Notes: generated from the letters alone by a model not told the origin. A stretch of 64,000 nt of DNA from Natrinema zhouii (GCF_013456555.2 NZ_CP059154.1:1488001-1552000); one strand, 5' to 3'. Positions 35,647 through 44,926 are shown, numbered from the stretch's first letter. Program-made: numbers and translations.

Positions 35647-36533
35647 CTACGCCGGCGATCCGACCCGAAGCCGAACGTCGATTCCGTCCGGATCGGTAGC
35701 GACGAATCCGTCGCCCGTCTCGCCGATCAGTTCCCCGCGGTCTGCGAGGCGCGTACGAGCTGCCTCGAGTGCGCTGGCGTCCGGAACGACCACTTCGAAC
35801 CAGGACAGTCCACGGCCCCGCTCCGAGACCGGCTCGGTCCGCCCCTTCCAGGTATTCGCCCCGACGTGGTGGAGATAGCCGCCCGCCGAGACGAACAGCG
35901 CGCCCGGGACGTCCGCTTGCACCTCGAACCCGAGCGCGTCCACGTCGTCTCCCGGAACGCCTCGAGCGACGATACCTCGAGATGGACGTGACCGATATCG
36001 GTCCCCGCGGGAGCGCGGTCGTCGCCTGCGGCGGCGTCGGCGACGGCGGCGAGATCGAGCGGTTCCGTCGCCATCCGAATCCGGCTGTCGTCGGTCCGGG
36101 GCCACTCCTCGCGCGGGTAGTCGCGGTAGATTTCGACGCCGTTCCCCTCGGGATCCGAAAGGTAGAGCGCCTCGCTCACGCGGTGGTCGGACGCCCCATC
36201 CAGTCGCCACCGCTCCCGAATTCGGCGGAGCGCGTCGCCCAGCGCCGCGCGGGTCGGCACCCTGAACGCGGTGTGGTAGAGGCCGGTTTCCGACCGGCGA
36301 CGTTCGGGCACGTCGGGGTCGCCCTCGAGGACGAGCAGCGGCATCTCGTCGGCGCCGAAGATAGCTTGCGACTCGTGCTCGTCAGCAGACCCGGACTCGG
36401 AGCGACGAAGCACGCGCAGTCCCACGACGTCCCGATAGAACGCGATCGTCTCCTCGAGGTCGGCGACGCGAAGCGCGGTCCAGCCGAGGTGCGTCTCCGC
36501 CGACAGGCCGTCGCCGTTCGATTTCGTGGGCAT
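35647..36533 (-). pseudogene. VOC-family dioxygenase-like protein, frameshifted
   Basis: Two half-proteins in different minus-strand frames form one two-domain glyoxalase/extradiol-dioxygenase-like protein. The first frame (36533 down to about 35949) holds the first VOC domain (HLGWTALRVADLEETIAFYRD; LYLSDPEGNGVEIYRDYP) and DIGHVHLEVSSLEAFRE. The second frame (about 35948 to 35647) continues with VDALGFEVQADVPGALFV, LSWFEVVVPD and the end GIDVRLRVGSPA. One missing base near 35948 explains it. Either a recent pseudogene or a sequencing error. Confidence 0.82.
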
Positions 36534-36610
36534 ACGGGATATCCACGGGTGATCGTAATAGGCCTTCGCGGACGTCGGTCCGACTACGTGACGCCGGTGT
36601 CACTACGCTC

Positions 36611-37615
36611 TCACTCGAACTGATCCAATCCCGACTGGCGACGCCGCTTTCCCTCGGGATCGGCGCGCCAGGGCGTCCGCTGGTCGCGCTCGGCCTCGAG
36701 GTCGACGTCGGACGTTGCGGCCGAGTCGTAACCTGGACACGACGGTCCGCACTCCGAGCCCGGGTCGACCACGCGGCCGGCCCACTCGCAGTAGGGCAGC
36801 GTCGCGCCGACCGCGTCCGGATCGGTCGGCTCGCAAGCCATGCAAGCGGGAAACCTGTAGGTCCGCCAGCCCTTGCCGTAGGCCCGTTCGGCGATCCGCC
36901 GGCGCGTTCGCGCCTTCGCCGCGGGGGAGACGACTTCGATCTCGGTCCGACCTGGGTGGGACTCGAGGGGTTCGATCCCCGGCTCGTCGACGGAGAGCGG
37001 CGTCGGCTCGCGGATCACCTCGATCTCGAGCGAGCGGCCCGCGTCCGATCCGTCGCGGTGAACCCGCCAGACGCCGACTTCCTCGGGGATCCGGTGTAAG
37101 TGCGCGCGGGTGACGTAACTCTCGGTCGCGAGCACGACTTCGTCGACCAGCGCGAGGCTCACGTCCGTCCACAGTTGGGCCTCGAGGTCGCCCGGCCGGC
37201 CGAGGTCGGGCTTGTTCTCGATCCCGACGATCCGTCTGTACCAGTCGGGGTAGCGGGCGACCTGCCGGACGTAGTCGCGGCCGCTGGTCGTGCTGGCAGC
37301 GTGATCGCGTTCGAAGAAGCTGATCTCGAGCGCGCGCTCGAGGGCGCTCCGGGCGCGCTCGGGATGGCAGTCGAAGGCGTCCTTCCAGTAGCGCGCCCGG
37401 CCGGTGCCGACGGCCGACTCGATGGCGGCGTCGGGGATCGACTCGCTCGTGATCGCGACGCGGTCGTCGAACTCGGGGCCGGGCTCGACGCAGAGCACGT
37501 CGAGAATCCGCCCGCCGGGATCGGCGACGCTACCGCCGAGCTGGCGGGCGACGATCCCCTCTCGGCGCGACTCGAGGTGGGCGCACAACTCGAGTTCGAA
37601 CGCGAACTCTGACAC
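36611..37615 (-). CDS. DUF5787 family protein, PD-(D/E)xK nuclease-like
   Basis: 334 residues. I recognise the haloarchaeal DUF5787 pattern: N-terminal FAFELELCAHLES, RILDVLCVEP with D39, and RIVGIENKPDLG with E133 and K135. D...E-x-K over this spacing is the active-site layout of PD-(D/E)xK nucleases. Cysteines CMAC...YC...CGPSC near residues 265-305 probably bind zinc or a cluster, as in Cas4-like nucleases. Nuclease activity is inferred, not shown. Confidence 0.85.
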   Translation of the reverse strand: MSEFAFELELCAHLESRREGIVARQLGGSVADPGGRILDVLCVEPGPEFDDRVAITSESIPDAAIESAVGTGRARYWKDAFDCHPERARSALERALEISFFERDHAASTTSGRDYVRQVARYPDWYRRIVGIENKPDLGRPGDLEAQLWTDVSLALVDEVVLATESYVTRAHLHRIPEEVGVWRVHRDGSDAGRSLEIEVIREPTPLSVDEPGIEPLESHPGRTEIEVVSPAAKARTRRRIAERAYGKGWRTYRFPACMACEPTDPDAVGATLPYCEWAGRVVDPGSECGPSCPGYDSAATSDVDLEAERDQRTPWRADPEGKRRRQSGLDQFE

Positions 37616-37727
37616 GGCCGGAGGGAGACGCGGAATCGAGATAAGTCGTCGGGTCGACGGTGTTCCGGCGGCGATGTGAGTGAGACTCTCTAGCCTTCTC
37701 CGTCGCCCGAAACGAAGGGATAGCTCG

Positions 37728-37742
37728 CAACCTTTATCAGTC
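37728..37742 (+). promoter_or_regulatory. TATA-like element before the aIF2-gamma operon
   Basis: ACCTTTATCAG about 45 nt before the ATG at 37781. Likely start of the five-gene translation/transcription operon. Confidence 0.45.
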
Positions 37743-37780
37743 GCACAGCGGAATCATTACCCAAGATTACTCATCGTCTT

Positions 37781-39013
37781 ATGGTAGGAAATCGACAACC
37801 GGAGGTGAACATCGGGCTCGTCGGCCACGTAGATCACGGCAAGACGACGCTGGTGCAAGCGTTGAGCGGTTCGTGGACGGACCAGCACTCTGAGGAGATG
37901 AAGCGTGGTATCTCTATCAGGCTCGGCTATGCCGACGCGACCTTCCGCTACTGCGAGGGAGCGGACGAACCCGAATGTTACACCGTAGAGGAGGAGTGTC
38001 CGGACGGCTCGGAAAGCGAGCCGCTTCGGACCGTCTCGTTCGTCGACGCCCCGGGTCACGAGACCCTGATGGCGACGATGCTCTCGGGCGCATCGCTGAT
38101 GGACGGCGCCGTGTTGGTGGTCAGCGCCAACGAACCCGTTCCCCAGCCCCAGACCGAAGAGCACCTGATGGCGCTCGACATCATCGGCATCGACAACATC
38201 GTCATCGCCCAGAACAAGGTCGACCTCGTCGACGCCGAGACCGCCCGCAACAACTACGAGCAGATCAAGGAGTTCGTCGAGGGCACGGTCGCCGAAGACG
38301 CCCCGATCGTCCCCGTCTCCGCGGGACAGGAGGTCAATCTCGACCTGCTGATTCAGGCCATCGAGGAGGAGATTCCGACCCCTGAGCGGGATCCCGACAC
38401 CGATGCTCGGATGCACGTCGCCCGCAGTTTCGACATCAACAAACCCGGGACGACGGCAAAAGACCTCGCCGGCGGCGTTCTCGGCGGCAGTCTGGTCCGA
38501 GGCGAACTCGAGGTCGGCGACGAGATCGAGATCCGACCCGGCCGCGAGGTCGAGGAGGGCGGCCAGAGCGAGTACGTCCCGATTCAGACGAGCATCCGCT
38601 CGCTGCAGGCCGGCGGCGAGACCGTCGACACCGTCACGCCGGGCGGCCTGCTCGGCGTCGGAACCAAGCTCGACCCCTCGCTGACGAAGGGCGACGCGCT
38701 GGCGGGCCGGATGGCCGGCCCGCCCGGGACGCTCCCGCCGACGTGGAACGAGTTCACGATGGACGTCGACCTGCTCGAGCGCGTCGTCGGTGCCGAGAGC
38801 GGCGAGACGGTCGACGAGATCAGCACCGGCGAGCCGCTGATGATGACCGTCGGGACGGCGACGACCGTCGGCTCGGTCACCAGTGCCCGCAGCGGCGAGT
38901 GTGAGGTCAAACTCAAGCGGCCCGTCGCCGCCGATCCAGGGACGAAAATCGCGATCAACCGCCGCATCGGTGCGCGCTGGCGGCTGATCGGCCTGGGAAC
39001 ACTCACGGACTAA
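37781..39013 (+). CDS. eif2g: Translation initiation factor aIF2, gamma subunit
   Basis: 410 residues. G1 [25 protein letters not shown] switch region, G3 DAPGHETLM and G4 NKVDLV are clear; the C-terminal domain ends [13 protein letters not shown]. The zinc-knuckle cysteines are partly kept (C-rich loop [19 protein letters not shown] within 22 residues). It binds initiator tRNA as GTPase core of aIF2. First gene of the classic archaeal cluster. Confidence 0.97.
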   Translation: MVGNRQPEVNIGLVGHVDHGKTTLVQALSGSWTDQHSEEMKRGISIRLGYADATFRYCEGADEPECYTVEEECPDGSESEPLRTVSFVDAPGHETLMATMLSGASLMDGAVLVVSANEPVPQPQTEEHLMALDIIGIDNIVIAQNKVDLVDAETARNNYEQIKEFVEGTVAEDAPIVPVSAGQEVNLDLLIQAIEEEIPTPERDPDTDARMHVARSFDINKPGTTAKDLAGGVLGGSLVRGELEVGDEIEIRPGREVEEGGQSEYVPIQTSIRSLQAGGETVDTVTPGGLLGVGTKLDPSLTKGDALAGRMAGPPGTLPPTWNEFTMDVDLLERVVGAESGETVDEISTGEPLMMTVGTATTVGSVTSARSGECEVKLKRPVAADPGTKIAINRRIGARWRLIGLGTLTD

Positions 39014-39017
39014 GGCG

Positions 39018-39410
39018 ATGAGCACGCGGACGCGAGTCGCCCTCGACACGAGCGCGCTCATGATGCCGGTCGAACTCGACGTTCGGCTGTTCGAGGAACT
39101 CGAGCGGCTCCTCGATTCGTTCGAGCCGACGATTCCGCAGGCCGTCCTCGAGGAGCTGCGGCGGCTGTCCGAGAAGGGCGGCCAGGAGGGGACGGCCGCG
39201 ACCGTCGGCCACGATCTGGCGACCGAGCGCTGTCTCGTCGTCGATACGGAGGCATCGTACGCGGACGACGCTCTGGTCGAACTCGCTCGCGAGGGAACCA
39301 TCGAATACGTCGTCACGAACGACCGCCCGCTGCGCGACCGGGTGCTCGAGGCGAGCAGACCGGTAATTGCATTACGCGGGAGAAACAAGTTAGCGATCAC
39401 TCAACCATAG
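39018..39410 (+). CDS. PIN-domain ribonuclease (VapC/Fcf1-like)
   Basis: 130 residues. VALDTSALMMPVELDVRLFE gives the first Asp, QAVLEELRRLSEKG the Glu, YADDALVELA and VVTNDRPLRDRV the later Asp residues of a PIN active site. It is fixed in archaea between aIF2-gamma and Rpo7, which suggests a ribosome- or RNA-processing task rather than a toxin. Its stop and the Rpo7 ATG are adjacent. Confidence 0.92.
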   Translation: MSTRTRVALDTSALMMPVELDVRLFEELERLLDSFEPTIPQAVLEELRRLSEKGGQEGTAATVGHDLATERCLVVDTEASYADDALVELAREGTIEYVVTNDRPLRDRVLEASRPVIALRGRNKLAITQP

Positions 39411-39980
39411 ATGTACAAACGGGTTAGGCTGAAGGACACGGTAGAAGTACCGCCGGAAGAACTCGGCGACGTTTCGCCGGATCGAGTCAAACGACTGCTC
39501 CAGGACAAGCTCGAGGGGCGGATGGACGAAGAGGTCGGGAGTATCGTCTCCGTCACCAACGTCCACGATATCGGAGAGGGAACGGTGTTACCGAATCGGC
39601 CGGGCGTCTACTACGAGGCCGAGTTCGACGCGGTGACGTTCGATCCGCAGATGCAGGAAGTCGTCGACGGCACCGTCGTCGAGGTCGTCGAGTTCGGTGC
39701 GTTCGTCGGGATCGGCCCGGTCGACGGATTGCTGCACGTCTCCCAGATCAGCGACGAGTACCTCGCCTTCGACGGCGAGAACCAGCGACTCGCCTCGAAC
39801 GAGTCCAGCCGGTCGCTCGGCGTCGAGGACGCCGTCCGGACGCGCATCGTCACCAAGAGCATCGACGAGCGCAACCCCCGAGATTCGAAGATCGGGCTCA
39901 CCGCGAAACAACCGGGCCTCGGCAAACACGAATGGCTCGAGGAAGAACGCGAGAAGCGCGAAGCGACCGCGGGTGAATAA
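39411..39980 (+). CDS. rpoE: DNA-directed RNA polymerase subunit E' (Rpo7)
   Basis: 189 residues. The N-terminal RNP-like part (YKRVRLKDTVEVPPEELG) and S1 domain from about residue 83 (DGTVVEVVEFGAFVGIGPVDG, LLHVSQISDEYLAFD) identify Rpo7, the stalk subunit equal to eukaryotic Rpb7. The C-terminal charged end is haloarchaeal. No separate rpo4 is seen in this window. Confidence 0.96.
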   Translation: MYKRVRLKDTVEVPPEELGDVSPDRVKRLLQDKLEGRMDEEVGSIVSVTNVHDIGEGTVLPNRPGVYYEAEFDAVTFDPQMQEVVDGTVVEVVEFGAFVGIGPVDGLLHVSQISDEYLAFDGENQRLASNESSRSLGVEDAVRTRIVTKSIDERNPRDSKIGLTAKQPGLGKHEWLEEEREKREATAGE

Positions 39981-39982
39981 CC

Positions 39983-40180
39983 ATGGCATCCGACCGTCTC
40001 GTCTGTCGTGAGTGTCACCGAGTCAACGAACCGGACAACGAGACCTGCGACGCCTGCAACTCCTCGTCGCTGACCGAAGATTGGGCGGGCTACGTCATCA
40101 TCGCCCACCCCGAGAAAAGCGAAATCGCGACGGAGATGCAGATCACCGAAGCGGGCGCGTACGCCCTGAAGGTTCGCTGA
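39983..40180 (+). CDS. spt4: Transcription elongation factor Spt4
   Basis: 65 residues. Zinc site VCRECH (C8, C11) and TCDAC (C22, C25); WAGYVIIAHPEKSEIATEM is the Spt5-binding strand region. It partners Spt5 at RNA polymerase, and was formerly called RpoE2. Only 2 bp separate it from the Rpo7 stop. Confidence 0.95.
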   Translation: MASDRLVCRECHRVNEPDNETCDACNSSSLTEDWAGYVIIAHPEKSEIATEMQITEAGAYALKVR

Positions 40181-40185
40181 TCGCC

Positions 40186-40773
40186 GTGACTCGCGACGAC
40201 GATACGCAGCCGACGTCGCCCGACAGCGACGACCAGCTACTGGTTTTACCTGACGACCTCCGCCACGAACTCAAGGAGCCGATGGGACCGATCGAGACCG
40301 ACGCCGATCGGCTCCTCGAGACCGTCGACGGCCCCCTGATCGCCGTCGGCGACGTCGTCACCTACCATCTCCTGCAGGCGGGTCACCGGCCCGACGTCGC
40401 GCTCGTCGACGGCCGAACGAAACGCAGCGCCGTCGACGAGGAGATTCACGAGGCGGTGACCGCCGGCGCGAGCATCGAGGTCCGAAATCCGCCCGCAGAG
40501 CTCGCTGCACCGGTCGTTCGGGCGCTCCGGCGCGCGCTCGAGGCCGACGAGCCGACGACGATTCTGGTCGACGGCGAGGAGGATCTGGTGGCTCTGCCCG
40601 CGATCGTCGCCGCGCCCGAGGGCGCGAGCGTCGTCTACGGCCAGCCCGATGAGGGGATGGTCCACGTCAAAATTACCGACGAACACCGAGCGGAGATGCG
40701 CGACCTGCTCGAGCGATTCGAGGGCGACACCGACCGATTCTGGGCGTTGCTCGAATCCGACGCTGACGCATAA
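40186..40773 (+). CDS. GTP-dependent dephospho-CoA kinase (DUF359)
   Basis: 195 residues from the GTG at 40186, 5 bp after the Spt4 stop; the frame is open further upstream inside spt4, so the start rests on spacing and on the family's LLVLPDDLRHELKEPMG beginning. Further signs: PLIAVGDVVTYHLLQAGHRPDVALVDGRTKR, and YGQPDEGMVHVKI. It completes CoA synthesis in archaea using GTP. The cluster position is typical. Confidence 0.93.
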   Translation: MTRDDDTQPTSPDSDDQLLVLPDDLRHELKEPMGPIETDADRLLETVDGPLIAVGDVVTYHLLQAGHRPDVALVDGRTKRSAVDEEIHEAVTAGASIEVRNPPAELAAPVVRALRRALEADEPTTILVDGEEDLVALPAIVAAPEGASVVYGQPDEGMVHVKITDEHRAEMRDLLERFEGDTDRFWALLESDADA

Positions 40774-40850
40774 CGACGGTCTCGCGCCGCTTCGTCCGAC
40801 GAGACGAGATTCGATGCTGCCGACACAAACGAGGTGTCGTTTCGGATAGC

Positions 40851-41477
40851 TTATTCGTCGGTACTGTTCTCCGCTATGCAATCGTTTTCTCGATTTTCCA
40901 GCCCCTCATCGTCGGGGTTCCGTATCGTGTCGACGGTGAGGTCGTCGAGCGAGAGTTTGGTGATGAACTGGCGGTCGGTGTGGATCGTCCCGTCCTCGAT
41001 CGTGATACTCGATGCCGACATTCGCATCTGGTCCTGGGAGCCTTCGGTGTCGTATTCGGTCACCTGGTCCTCGTCGAACGAGAGGTCGCCCTCGAGATGG
41101 GTGAACTTCTGGCTGAGACCCTGGAACTCGACGTCGTCGGATTGTATTGACACTCTGACTGTCTCACCAGTAACAGGCATTTCGACGTCTTTGAACAGGT
41201 GCAGTCCCTCGATCGTCCCCTCGTCGATCTGAGCGACGTTGACCGAGTACTGTCCGCACGTCTCGGTGCCTCCCATCGTCGACTCTTGCTCGAATCCCTC
41301 TCCGTGTAGTTCGTCGAACGTAACTGCGAACGTCCCGACACCGGCAGTTGGGATGGCAGCGCCCACACCGGCCGTTATCATGCCCGTCAAGACGCAGGCC
41401 AGCACGACGTTCGTGACGAGAAAACTGACAATAAATCGTTTGCGATCGATTGGCACGGGTGTCCCGTATTCCATCAA
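40851..41477 (-). CDS. DUF6230 family exported/anchored protein
   Basis: 208 residues. N-terminal basic start then a membrane span (FIVSFLVTNVVLACVLTGM), after which the protein is outside: FAVTFDELHGEGFEQE, and repeated short strands typical of the DUF6230 beta-rich fold (TIEGLHLFKDVEM; SSITIEDGTIHTDRQFITKL). Related proteins occur in actinobacteria. It is downstream of the repeat protein below on the same strand, 257 bp away; a joint surface role is inferred. Confidence 0.82.
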   Translation of the reverse strand: MMEYGTPVPIDRKRFIVSFLVTNVVLACVLTGMITAGVGAAIPTAGVGTFAVTFDELHGEGFEQESTMGGTETCGQYSVNVAQIDEGTIEGLHLFKDVEMPVTGETVRVSIQSDDVEFQGLSQKFTHLEGDLSFDEDQVTEYDTEGSQDQMRMSASSITIEDGTIHTDRQFITKLSLDDLTVDTIRNPDDEGLENRENDCIAENSTDE

Positions 41478-41734
41478 CTGTATAGTTATAAATTTGCGCG
41501 CGTATCCGAGGTCCTATAAACCGGGTTCGACAGATTCCACTCGTTTCTAGACCAACTATTACTGTCAGAGATGGTGCACCAGCGTGATCGATACGCGAAT
41601 TACCTCGAGACGAATCGTGATTCGATCAAAAGTCGTCGACACACAGTAACGGGAAGACGGTATCGACCGCGTCGTGTTTCGGCCGGGAGTTTCGGTCGGC
41701 TATCGGAACGATCGGCCGCCGATTCCGTCGGTGG

Positions 41735-43117
41735 CTAGCCGATAGCGAAATCGGACCTGGTAGCGGTGGCAGCTGTCGTTCCCGTTACGATACCACCGAC
41801 TATGCTCGTTGTCCCATTGACGGTCTCGTCGACTACGTCGGTAGTCCCGTCTACGGTCTCGTTGACCACGTCGGTGGTTCCATCTACCGTTTCGTCGACC
41901 ACGTCAGTAGTCCCGTCCGCGGTCTCGTCGACCACGTCTGTCGTGTTGTCTACGGACTCGTTGAGCGCTGTCTCATCCACAGTCTCGTCGATTGCGTCCG
42001 TCGTATTGGTCGTCGTATCGTCGACCGCATCCGTCGTGGCGCCTACGGTCTCGTCGACTGCATCGGTCGTGTTATTCGTCGTGTCGTCGACTGCATCGGT
42101 CGTGTTATTCGTCGTGCCGTCGACTACATCGGTCGTGTTATTCGTCGTGCCGTCGACTGCGTCCGTCGTCTCATTCGTCGTGTCGTCGACCGCATCCGTC
42201 GTATTGTCCACGGTATCGTCGACAGCATCCGCCGTCTCGTTCGTGGTATCGTTGATCACATCCGTCGTATTGTCTTCACTGTCGTCGATCGGATCCGGTT
42301 CGATACTGTCCCCGCTATCGTCGTCCGGAGCCGTCGTATTGTCTCTGGTATCATCATCCGAATCCGGTGCAGTATTGTCCCCGCTATCATCCGGTTCCGT
42401 CGTATCGTCTCCGGTATCGTCGTTCGGATCCGGTTCCGTCGTACTGTCTCCGCTATTGTCGTCCGGATCCGGCTCGGTATTGTCCCCGCTATCGTCGCCC
42501 GGAGCCGTCGTATTGTCTTCACTGTCGTCGGTTTCGTTTGCCGCAGGATCCGTTTCGTCGATACCGTAGTCTTCTATACCGAACAGATTTTTGATGGTCT
42601 TCATCGCATCGATCGAATCGGGAAGCTGCTTCAGGAGATCCAGTACCGCCTCCGGCGAGAGAACGACGGTCATCGAGTCGGCCTCGCCCTGCTCGAACTC
42701 GACGTCAGTCCACGGACCGATAAGTGTGGTGTCCTGAAACCCGACATCGTTGAGCTGGAGTTCGATGCTCTCCTTGTCGTGATCCGACCCGCTAAAACAG
42801 ATCGTGCTCGCAGCAATCAATCCGGATTCGATTCTGAACGTCTCTTGCCCGTCGGACGGGCCGGTACTGGTCGCGGAAACGTCCCCCGACTTCGTCTCGA
42901 GATTCGTCGCCTCCTGCTTGTAGGCGTTCATCGAGATGTTTTCGAGCGTCGGTGACGGGAGACACGCCAGGGAGTCGAGGGGGTCTTCGTCCGCCAGTTG
43001 TGCCGCTGCGTTCGACGACGAACTCGAACCCGGTGCACTGGAGTACGCTCCAGCCGGAGGGCTCGCAATGACTACGATGACGAGGAACGCGGCCACGAAG
43101 GTGCTGCGGTCAATCAT
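41735..43117 (-). CDS. Secreted 11-residue-repeat, sequon-rich surface protein
   Basis: 460 residues. A Sec signal (MIDRSTFVAAFLVIVVIASP) ends near AGAYS. Residues 40-185 are a folded beta-rich domain (TFRIESGLIAASTICFSG). Residues about 190-270 are Asp/Pro/Thr-rich (DDSGDNTEPDPDDN type). Residues about 280-445 are 11-residue repeats, first TNNTTDAVDDT, then TTDVVDETVDG. About 19 N-x-S/T sequons fall in the repeat part, so heavy N-glycosylation is expected. No membrane anchor or PGF-CTERM is seen at the end. Confidence 0.85.
   Translation of the reverse strand: MIDRSTFVAAFLVIVVIASPPAGAYSSAPGSSSSSNAAAQLADEDPLDSLACLPSPTLENISMNAYKQEATNLETKSGDVSATSTGPSDGQETFRIESGLIAASTICFSGSDHDKESIELQLNDVGFQDTTLIGPWTDVEFEQGEADSMTVVLSPEAVLDLLKQLPDSIDAMKTIKNLFGIEDYGIDETDPAANETDDSEDNTTAPGDDSGDNTEPDPDDNSGDSTTEPDPNDDTGDDTTEPDDSGDNTAPDSDDDTRDNTTAPDDDSGDSIEPDPIDDSEDNTTDVINDTTNETADAVDDTVDNTTDAVDDTTNETTDAVDGTTNNTTDVVDGTTNNTTDAVDDTTNNTTDAVDETVGATTDAVDDTTTNTTDAIDETVDETALNESVDNTTDVVDETADGTTDVVDETVDGTTDVVNETVDGTTDVVDETVNGTTSIVGGIVTGTTAATATRSDFAIG
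41780..42290. repeat. 33-bp in-frame tandem repeats within the surface protein
   Basis: The coding repeats are 33 bp (11 codons). A homogeneous block around 42045-42185 (units like gtcgactgcatcggtcgtgt) and a second around 41815-41935. The units differ mostly at synonymous or conservative sites, and length change by slippage or recombination is likely between strains. Confidence 0.75.
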
Positions 43118-43267
43118 TGGTACTGACTGTCGTACCTATCGCAATGTCATCACCCATAATAGAAATTGACCGGCGTATCCCGGGCTCTTTATACCGATCC
43201 GTCGCCGGAAGCTCCTGACGAACTCATCTCGAGAAACTATTTACCGACTGGAGTGAACGTGACGAGC

Positions 43268-44353
43268 ATGTACGATTTCGTCGTCGTCGGCGTCGGACCG
43301 CCGGGTGCGCGTTTCGCCCGCCGGGCCGCTGAGGACGGCTACGACGTGCTCGCTCTCGAGAAGGGAACGATCGGCGAGCCGCTCGCCTGTTCGGGCCACG
43401 TGAGTACGGACATCTGGGAGTTCACCGGCGACGGCGCTCGCGAGGAGCTGTTCCAGAACGAGATCTACGGCGCGCGATTCCACGTCGGCGGGCCCGACAG
43501 CGACGACTACCCCTTCTACAAGGAGGGGGTCGCCTCGAACGTCATCGATCGCGTGGGACTCGACCGGCATCTCGCGGCGGTGGCCCGCGAGGCGGGCGCG
43601 GACGTGCGCGAGGAACACACCGTGACGGGAGTCACCGAACACCGGGACCGCGTCGAGGTCGTCGCCAGCGGGCCCGACGGAACTCGAACATTCGAGGCGA
43701 AGATGCTCGCCGGCTGCGACGGGCCGCGCTCGAGAGTTCGGGACGAACTCGCACTTCCTCAGCCCGAGGAGTTCCTCCACGGCGTGCTCGCCTTCTCCGA
43801 GGAGGACGACCACGAGGACTTCGTCGACGTCCACCTCACGCCGCCGACGTTCTTCGCGTGGCGCATCCCCCGCGGCGAGGCGGGCGTCGAGTACGGTCTC
43901 GCGGCACCGCCGGGCGTCCAGGTGACCAAACACTTCGAGGAGCTGATCGACGGCTACGAGATCGACGTTGCCCACCGCTGTTCCGGCGCGATCCCGATCG
44001 GGCCGCCGGATCGCGTGACGAGTCGACGGGCCTTCCTCATCGGTGACGCGGCCGCCCAGACCAAGCCCTTCACCGGCGGCGGCATCCTCTACGGCATGAC
44101 CTGTGCCGACCACGCCGCCCGCGAGATCGACCCTGACCGGCCGACCACGCTCGCGGCCTACGAGCGCGCCTGGCGCGACGACCTCGAGCGCGAGCAGGAA
44201 CTCGGCCGTTGGATTCGGCGCGCGTACTCGCTGCCCGAGCCGGTCCAGCGGCTCGGATTGGGAGCGCTGTCGGGCGAGATCGGCGTCCACATGGACCGGC
44301 CGACGTCACTCGTCTCGCTCGACCACCTCAAAGCAGTGTTCTCACGGTCGTGA
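43268..44353 (+). CDS. Geranylgeranyl reductase family flavoprotein (short form)
   Basis: 361 residues from the Met at MYDFVVVGVGPPGARFARRA, a Rossmann FAD loop; LEKGTIGEPLACSGHVS is the second conserved GGR stretch; FLIGDAAAQTKPFTGGGILYGM is the C-terminal FAD contact. It probably reduces isoprenoid chains (lipid, quinone or polyprenol). It is distinct from the longer homologue at 30136-31389. Its 3' end overlaps the convergent membrane-protein gene by 12 bp. Confidence 0.9.
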   Translation: MYDFVVVGVGPPGARFARRAAEDGYDVLALEKGTIGEPLACSGHVSTDIWEFTGDGAREELFQNEIYGARFHVGGPDSDDYPFYKEGVASNVIDRVGLDRHLAAVAREAGADVREEHTVTGVTEHRDRVEVVASGPDGTRTFEAKMLAGCDGPRSRVRDELALPQPEEFLHGVLAFSEEDDHEDFVDVHLTPPTFFAWRIPRGEAGVEYGLAAPPGVQVTKHFEELIDGYEIDVAHRCSGAIPIGPPDRVTSRRAFLIGDAAAQTKPFTGGGILYGMTCADHAAREIDPDRPTTLAAYERAWRDDLEREQELGRWIRRAYSLPEPVQRLGLGALSGEIGVHMDRPTSLVSLDHLKAVFSRS

Positions 44354-44926
44354 ATCCCGGTCCGCCTGGAACGCCATGACGGCCGTTCCCAGCCCGATGC
44401 TACTGATGACGAATCCCACGATGGTGCCGAGGACCGGAACCGCACCGACTGCCGCCGAAACGACGATTGCGCTCCCCAGTGCGAGGAGCCAGTCGTCGCT
44501 GACGAGCCGACCGACAGCGAGATAGCCGTACTCGCCGGACACCAGCGCCACGAGGACGAAAATCAGGAGCATCGGAACCGCGAAAATGAGTCCGAACCCC
44601 GTGATCGCCAACAAAAACGCGGCTCCGATCACGACCACCCCACTAACGACGCCGTAGACGAACGTGATCCCGGGTGCCTCGAGCGCGCGATCCGTTCGTC
44701 GCCGCGTGCTGTCGGGCGCGACTGCGACCAGCAGGCCACCGATGACGAGCGTGAGACCGCCGGCGATGATCGCCTGGACGTACCACGGCATGGCGGTCGC
44801 AGTTTCGGTGCCGGTTTCGTACCCGCTCGGCGTTCGCTGAGCGAGCACCACCGCGGGAACCGTGAGCAGGGTCGTCGCGGTCGCGAGTACGGCCGTTCGG
44901 AGTCGGCACGGGGAGGGCGGACACAT
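44342..44926 (-). CDS. Four-span membrane protein with N-terminal signal
   Basis: 194 residues. RTAVLATATTLLTVPAVVLA is a signal or first span; then AIIAGGLTLVIGGLLVAV, ITFVYGVVSGVVVIGAAFLL, GLIFAVPMLLIFVLVALVSG and LLALGSAIVVSAAVGAVPVL. Similar haloarchaeal proteins are annotated hypothetical. A Thr/Gly/Glu-rich extracellular loop follows the signal. Function unknown. Confidence 0.78.
   Translation of the reverse strand: MCPPSPCRLRTAVLATATTLLTVPAVVLAQRTPSGYETGTETATAMPWYVQAIIAGGLTLVIGGLLVAVAPDSTRRRTDRALEAPGITFVYGVVSGVVVIGAAFLLAITGFGLIFAVPMLLIFVLVALVSGEYGYLAVGRLVSDDWLLALGSAIVVSAAVGAVPVLGTIVGFVISSIGLGTAVMAFQADRDSRP

Noticed and set aside
36014..36533. The first VOC half as a complete single-domain gene
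   Set aside because: The conserved second domain continues immediately in another frame, so the two belong to one broken gene.
42045..42185. Regular 33-bp repeats as a CRISPR array
   Set aside because: The repeats are contiguous with no spacers and fall in frame in a secreted protein.
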